From assembly GCF_028389875.1 (NCBI RefSeq), contig NC_084665.1:18694001-18758000 (forward strand): 64,000 nucleotides of DNA, given 5' to 3'. Of this stretch, positions 61,871 through 64,000 are shown one piece after another. The DNA is from Rhea pennata (lineage: Eukaryota > Chordata > Aves > Rheiformes > Rheidae). The translations under genes and the position numbers were made by a program. Within the stretch, counting starts at the first letter, position 1, and every line of letters begins with the position of its first letter. The notes below the pieces were generated by a model. That model did no database searches, was not told where the DNA came from, and worked only from the letters and a program-made list of their open reading frames with translations.

Positions 61871-63824
61871 TCTGGGAGCCCACACAGCCAGCAGCCCAGG
61901 TTTTGCATTGTTTGAGAGCAGAGCAGAAGTAGCGCCAGCTGAAGCACTAGAGTTTGGTTTTGATTAACAGTGTGAGCCAAGTTTGGCCTGACAGGATGAG
62001 TGACAGCAGGAAATAGTGGGAGTAGTAGTAAGGGAGGACAGTCACATCAGTAAGGCTGTGAATAGCTAAAAGCACAAAGCTCCAAGGGATCTCCAGCTCT
62101 ACTGAGGTACCCCCAAACCTCTTCTGAACTCCCCACTGCCTTTGGTCAGACATTATGTCATCCCACTGGCAGACTCTACCATCCTATTTAATATGGTTCT
62201 TGAGGGTCCTGTTGGACCTAGCTGGCCCTGTAAATGCTTAGGGGAGGCCACTCTGGACTGAACTGGAGTGTTCAGATGCTAGATGCATCACTCCAGGAGA
62301 CTTCTGGCTCAGTCCTGCTGCTGAGGCTGATGTACAGGGTGGAGGCGGTTCATTTGCAAAACCCTATGCTTGCTCCTCCCCTTCTTATTAATACAGAAAA
62401 TGTGCTGTCAGATGTGAGTAAAATCAATTATGGGATAAAAATCACCTGTTTCAAAAGCTCTGTTTTGTGCTATTAGCAAGCAAAATTGGCTTTGAGATGG
62501 TGTTAAATTTAAAGAAAAAAGGATCAATTATTGGATAAGATCACAATTTTCTTTGGGGCTGAGATGTCTGTAAATGTTTGAATTTCCCTGTATTACATGT
62601 AGGCTGAGATCAAAGAGGTTGTGCTGCTGTAATGATGTGATCTTATCAGCTACACATTATGTTAACCATCTGGGAGCAGGCACAATGCCATTGGGAGCTG
62701 CTTAACCCCCTTGACAGCTGTCTGAGCAGTAGAGTATCCCCAAAAGGTAGCTCTGTCCCTCATGTTCAGTGCTGTGGCCTGCCCAAGAGGACTGAGAGCA
62801 TGCTGTGTATATGTTAGTCCTCTTCCCGCTAGGACAATCCTTGCTGCTTGGTAGAGTGAGGCCCTCAGTGGGCAATTTGATTCATTAGAGATGGACTGAG
62901 ATCGTGCTGAGAATACTGGATCCCATTTCTTCAGGATCCCTTACTGGATCAGTCCCTGGGACTAGGGTATACTGTGAAATCCCCTGCAGAGTTCTGGTGG
63001 TAGGGCAGGACCAGGTTTTCATCCATGAGCCTCCTGCCCTAGGGCAGGGAAAGAGTTTATCTGGGGACTCTCTGTCCGAGGCTGGGGCTAACCATGATGC
63101 TGTGGTTGATCCTAAGATCACTAGACTGTGAAGAGAAAAGCAATAAAGCTCTTCTGAAATGGCCAAAGCTGACTTGCAAGCAACTTTTCTGCATTATGTG
63201 TTTGACTCCCTTCTTGTCACAGATGATCCTCTGATTAATGGAGGAAGTAACAATTTGAGAGAGGAATATCTGCTCTGTATCACCAGAATTTTTGATGTTT
63301 CTTATGATCCACTTTTCATGGTATTGTATTTGATGAAGATGCTCTAATCTTGTGTCCCTTTCCCAGCGGACCCATGCAAAGGGTAACTGGGGAGAAAGAG
63401 AATGTGATGTAAAATACCTTTATTTTTAGTGGAAGAGAAATCAAAAGCATAATAATCTTAGTGTTTTTATATATTTTTTTCAAGACTGTGCTGTTTCAAA
63501 CAGGGATCCACCAGAGACTGGTACTTGGTTTGAAATTAGTCATTTTAAATTCAAATTGGCAGGTTCTCTTTAATGTGTCATTTCAAAACTAGAAAAAAAT
63601 TGAAGATCTAATTAGACTCCCTGTTAGCGTGTTCTTGTGATATATGCTTGTGGCATGGGGCTAACCTACCTCTTCCTGGAGTCAGAAAGACTTCTGAAGT
63701 AGGTGTTTTAGCAGGCTGATGGATTGACAGTATTATGAGAAGCTGTTTGACTGCCCAAAAATTCTCCAGGGCTGTGACGTGTGCTGGCGGGGCGTGGTGG
63801 CTCTCCAAGCAGGGCGCGCGTGTC

Positions 63825-63876
63825 GTAGCCTCTCCTCTTTCACCTTTCTGATGGGATTGACTCTTTGTGCACACAG
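63825..63876 (+). other. GALNT14: 3' splice site of GALNT14 intron 1
   Basis: The segment ctctcctctttcacctttct provides a pyrimidine-rich stretch. Candidate branch points are tctgatg near 63848 and attgact near 63860. The acceptor reads ttgtgcacacag|GG, with the cut after 63876. The tract nearest the AG is only moderately pyrimidine-rich. Confidence 0.75.
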
Positions 63877-64000
63877 GGCTCGGATATGGACTGGGACGAC
63901 CTCTGGGATCAGTTTGAAGAGCGAAGATACCTGAGTGCCCGGAAGTGGAAGGGCGGTGAGGACCCGTACCGGCTCCACGCCTTTAACCAGCGGGAGAGCG
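63877..64000 (+). CDS. GALNT14: GALNT14 coding exon 2, partial (stem and start of luminal domain)
   Basis: The exon opens in phase 0 with GGC TCG GAT and encodes residues 43-83 of the protein before the window ends one base into codon 84. The visible peptide contains [20 protein letters not shown] and, after [19 protein letters not shown]. In human GALNT14 as I remember it, the matching stretch is [20 protein letters not shown], then DDPYKLYAFNQRES. The conserved FNQ.ES motif just before the catalytic domain is shared across the GALNT family, while the DWDDLWDQF block points to GALNT14. GALNT2 and GALNT16 differ here. The catalytic GT-A domain, with its metal-binding DSH motif, and the C-terminal ricin-type lectin domain lie downstream of the window. 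The frame joins cleanly to exon 1. Confidence 0.93.

Larger units (their letters stand above)
5666..63876 (+). other. GALNT14: GALNT14 intron 1
   Basis: The intron is bounded by a consensus donor (GTAAGG at 5666) and an acceptor preceded by a pyrimidine-rich stretch and ending ACACAG at 63876. It is phase 0: exon 1 ends on a complete codon and exon 2 opens on GGC. At about 58.2 kb it fills over 90 percent of the window, and long first introns are usual for this gene family. I found no nested protein-coding gene on either strand. Alternative first exons cannot be excluded without transcript data. Confidence 0.85.
60151..63876. other. intron 1 segment, 60.2-63.9 kb, leading to exon 2
   Basis: Non-coding. 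It contains an (AACC)n tract, a 47-nt poly(T) tract with a possible antisense insertion behind it, and old sauropsid repeat motifs near 61640-61870. CpG rises again only in the last 150 bp before exon 2. Nothing else was recognised. Confidence 0.5.

Noticed and set aside
1..64000. CRISPR arrays, bacterial operons, endogenous retroviral LTRs or pol genes, histone or snRNA genes
   Set aside because: I looked for regularly spaced repeats, paired LTR-like ends, reverse-transcriptase frames other than CR1 remnants, and known RNA gene motifs on both strands, and found none I could support.

Overview
The window looks like vertebrate nuclear DNA, most likely from a bird or another sauropsid. It has a large CpG-island promoter, one gene with a very long intron, CR1-type LINE fragments, old MIR-like SINEs and many homopolymer or dinucleotide tracts. 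I saw no bacterial gene organisation, no Alu or L1, and no CRISPR-like array.

The one gene I can support is the 5' end of GALNT14, encoding polypeptide N-acetylgalactosaminyltransferase 14, on the + strand. Coding exon 1 (5540-5665, 42 codons) lies inside a CpG island at about 4.93-6.29 kb. It encodes the short cytosolic tail, the Golgi signal-anchor helix and the start of the stem. Intron 1 runs 5666-63876, about 58.2 kb. Coding exon 2 starts at 63877 and is cut by the window end. It encodes a stem segment containing DWDDLWDQF and [14 protein letters not shown], which I recognise as GALNT14. The glycosyltransferase and lectin domains lie beyond the window.

Layout: 1-4.9 kb is upstream flank with no recognisable gene. 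4.9-6.3 kb is the promoter, 5' leader and exon 1. 6.3-32 kb is intron with several compact CpG-dense islets, AT-rich blocks that look constrained, and old MIR-like copies. 32-63.8 kb is intron with no such islets. It carries three CR1 fragments plus MIR-like pieces, a 47-nt poly(T) tract and several microsatellites. 63.88-64.0 kb is exon 2.

I found no convincing undescribed system. The points most worth checking are: an upstream ORF in the GALNT14 leader whose stop codon overlaps the main start as ATGA; a palindrome cluster at 25.0 kb; a possible poly(A)-tailed insertion next to the 47-nt poly(T) tract at 60.9 kb; the intronic CpG islets; and several candidate conserved non-coding blocks. Repeat assignments come from remembered consensus sequences, not a search.
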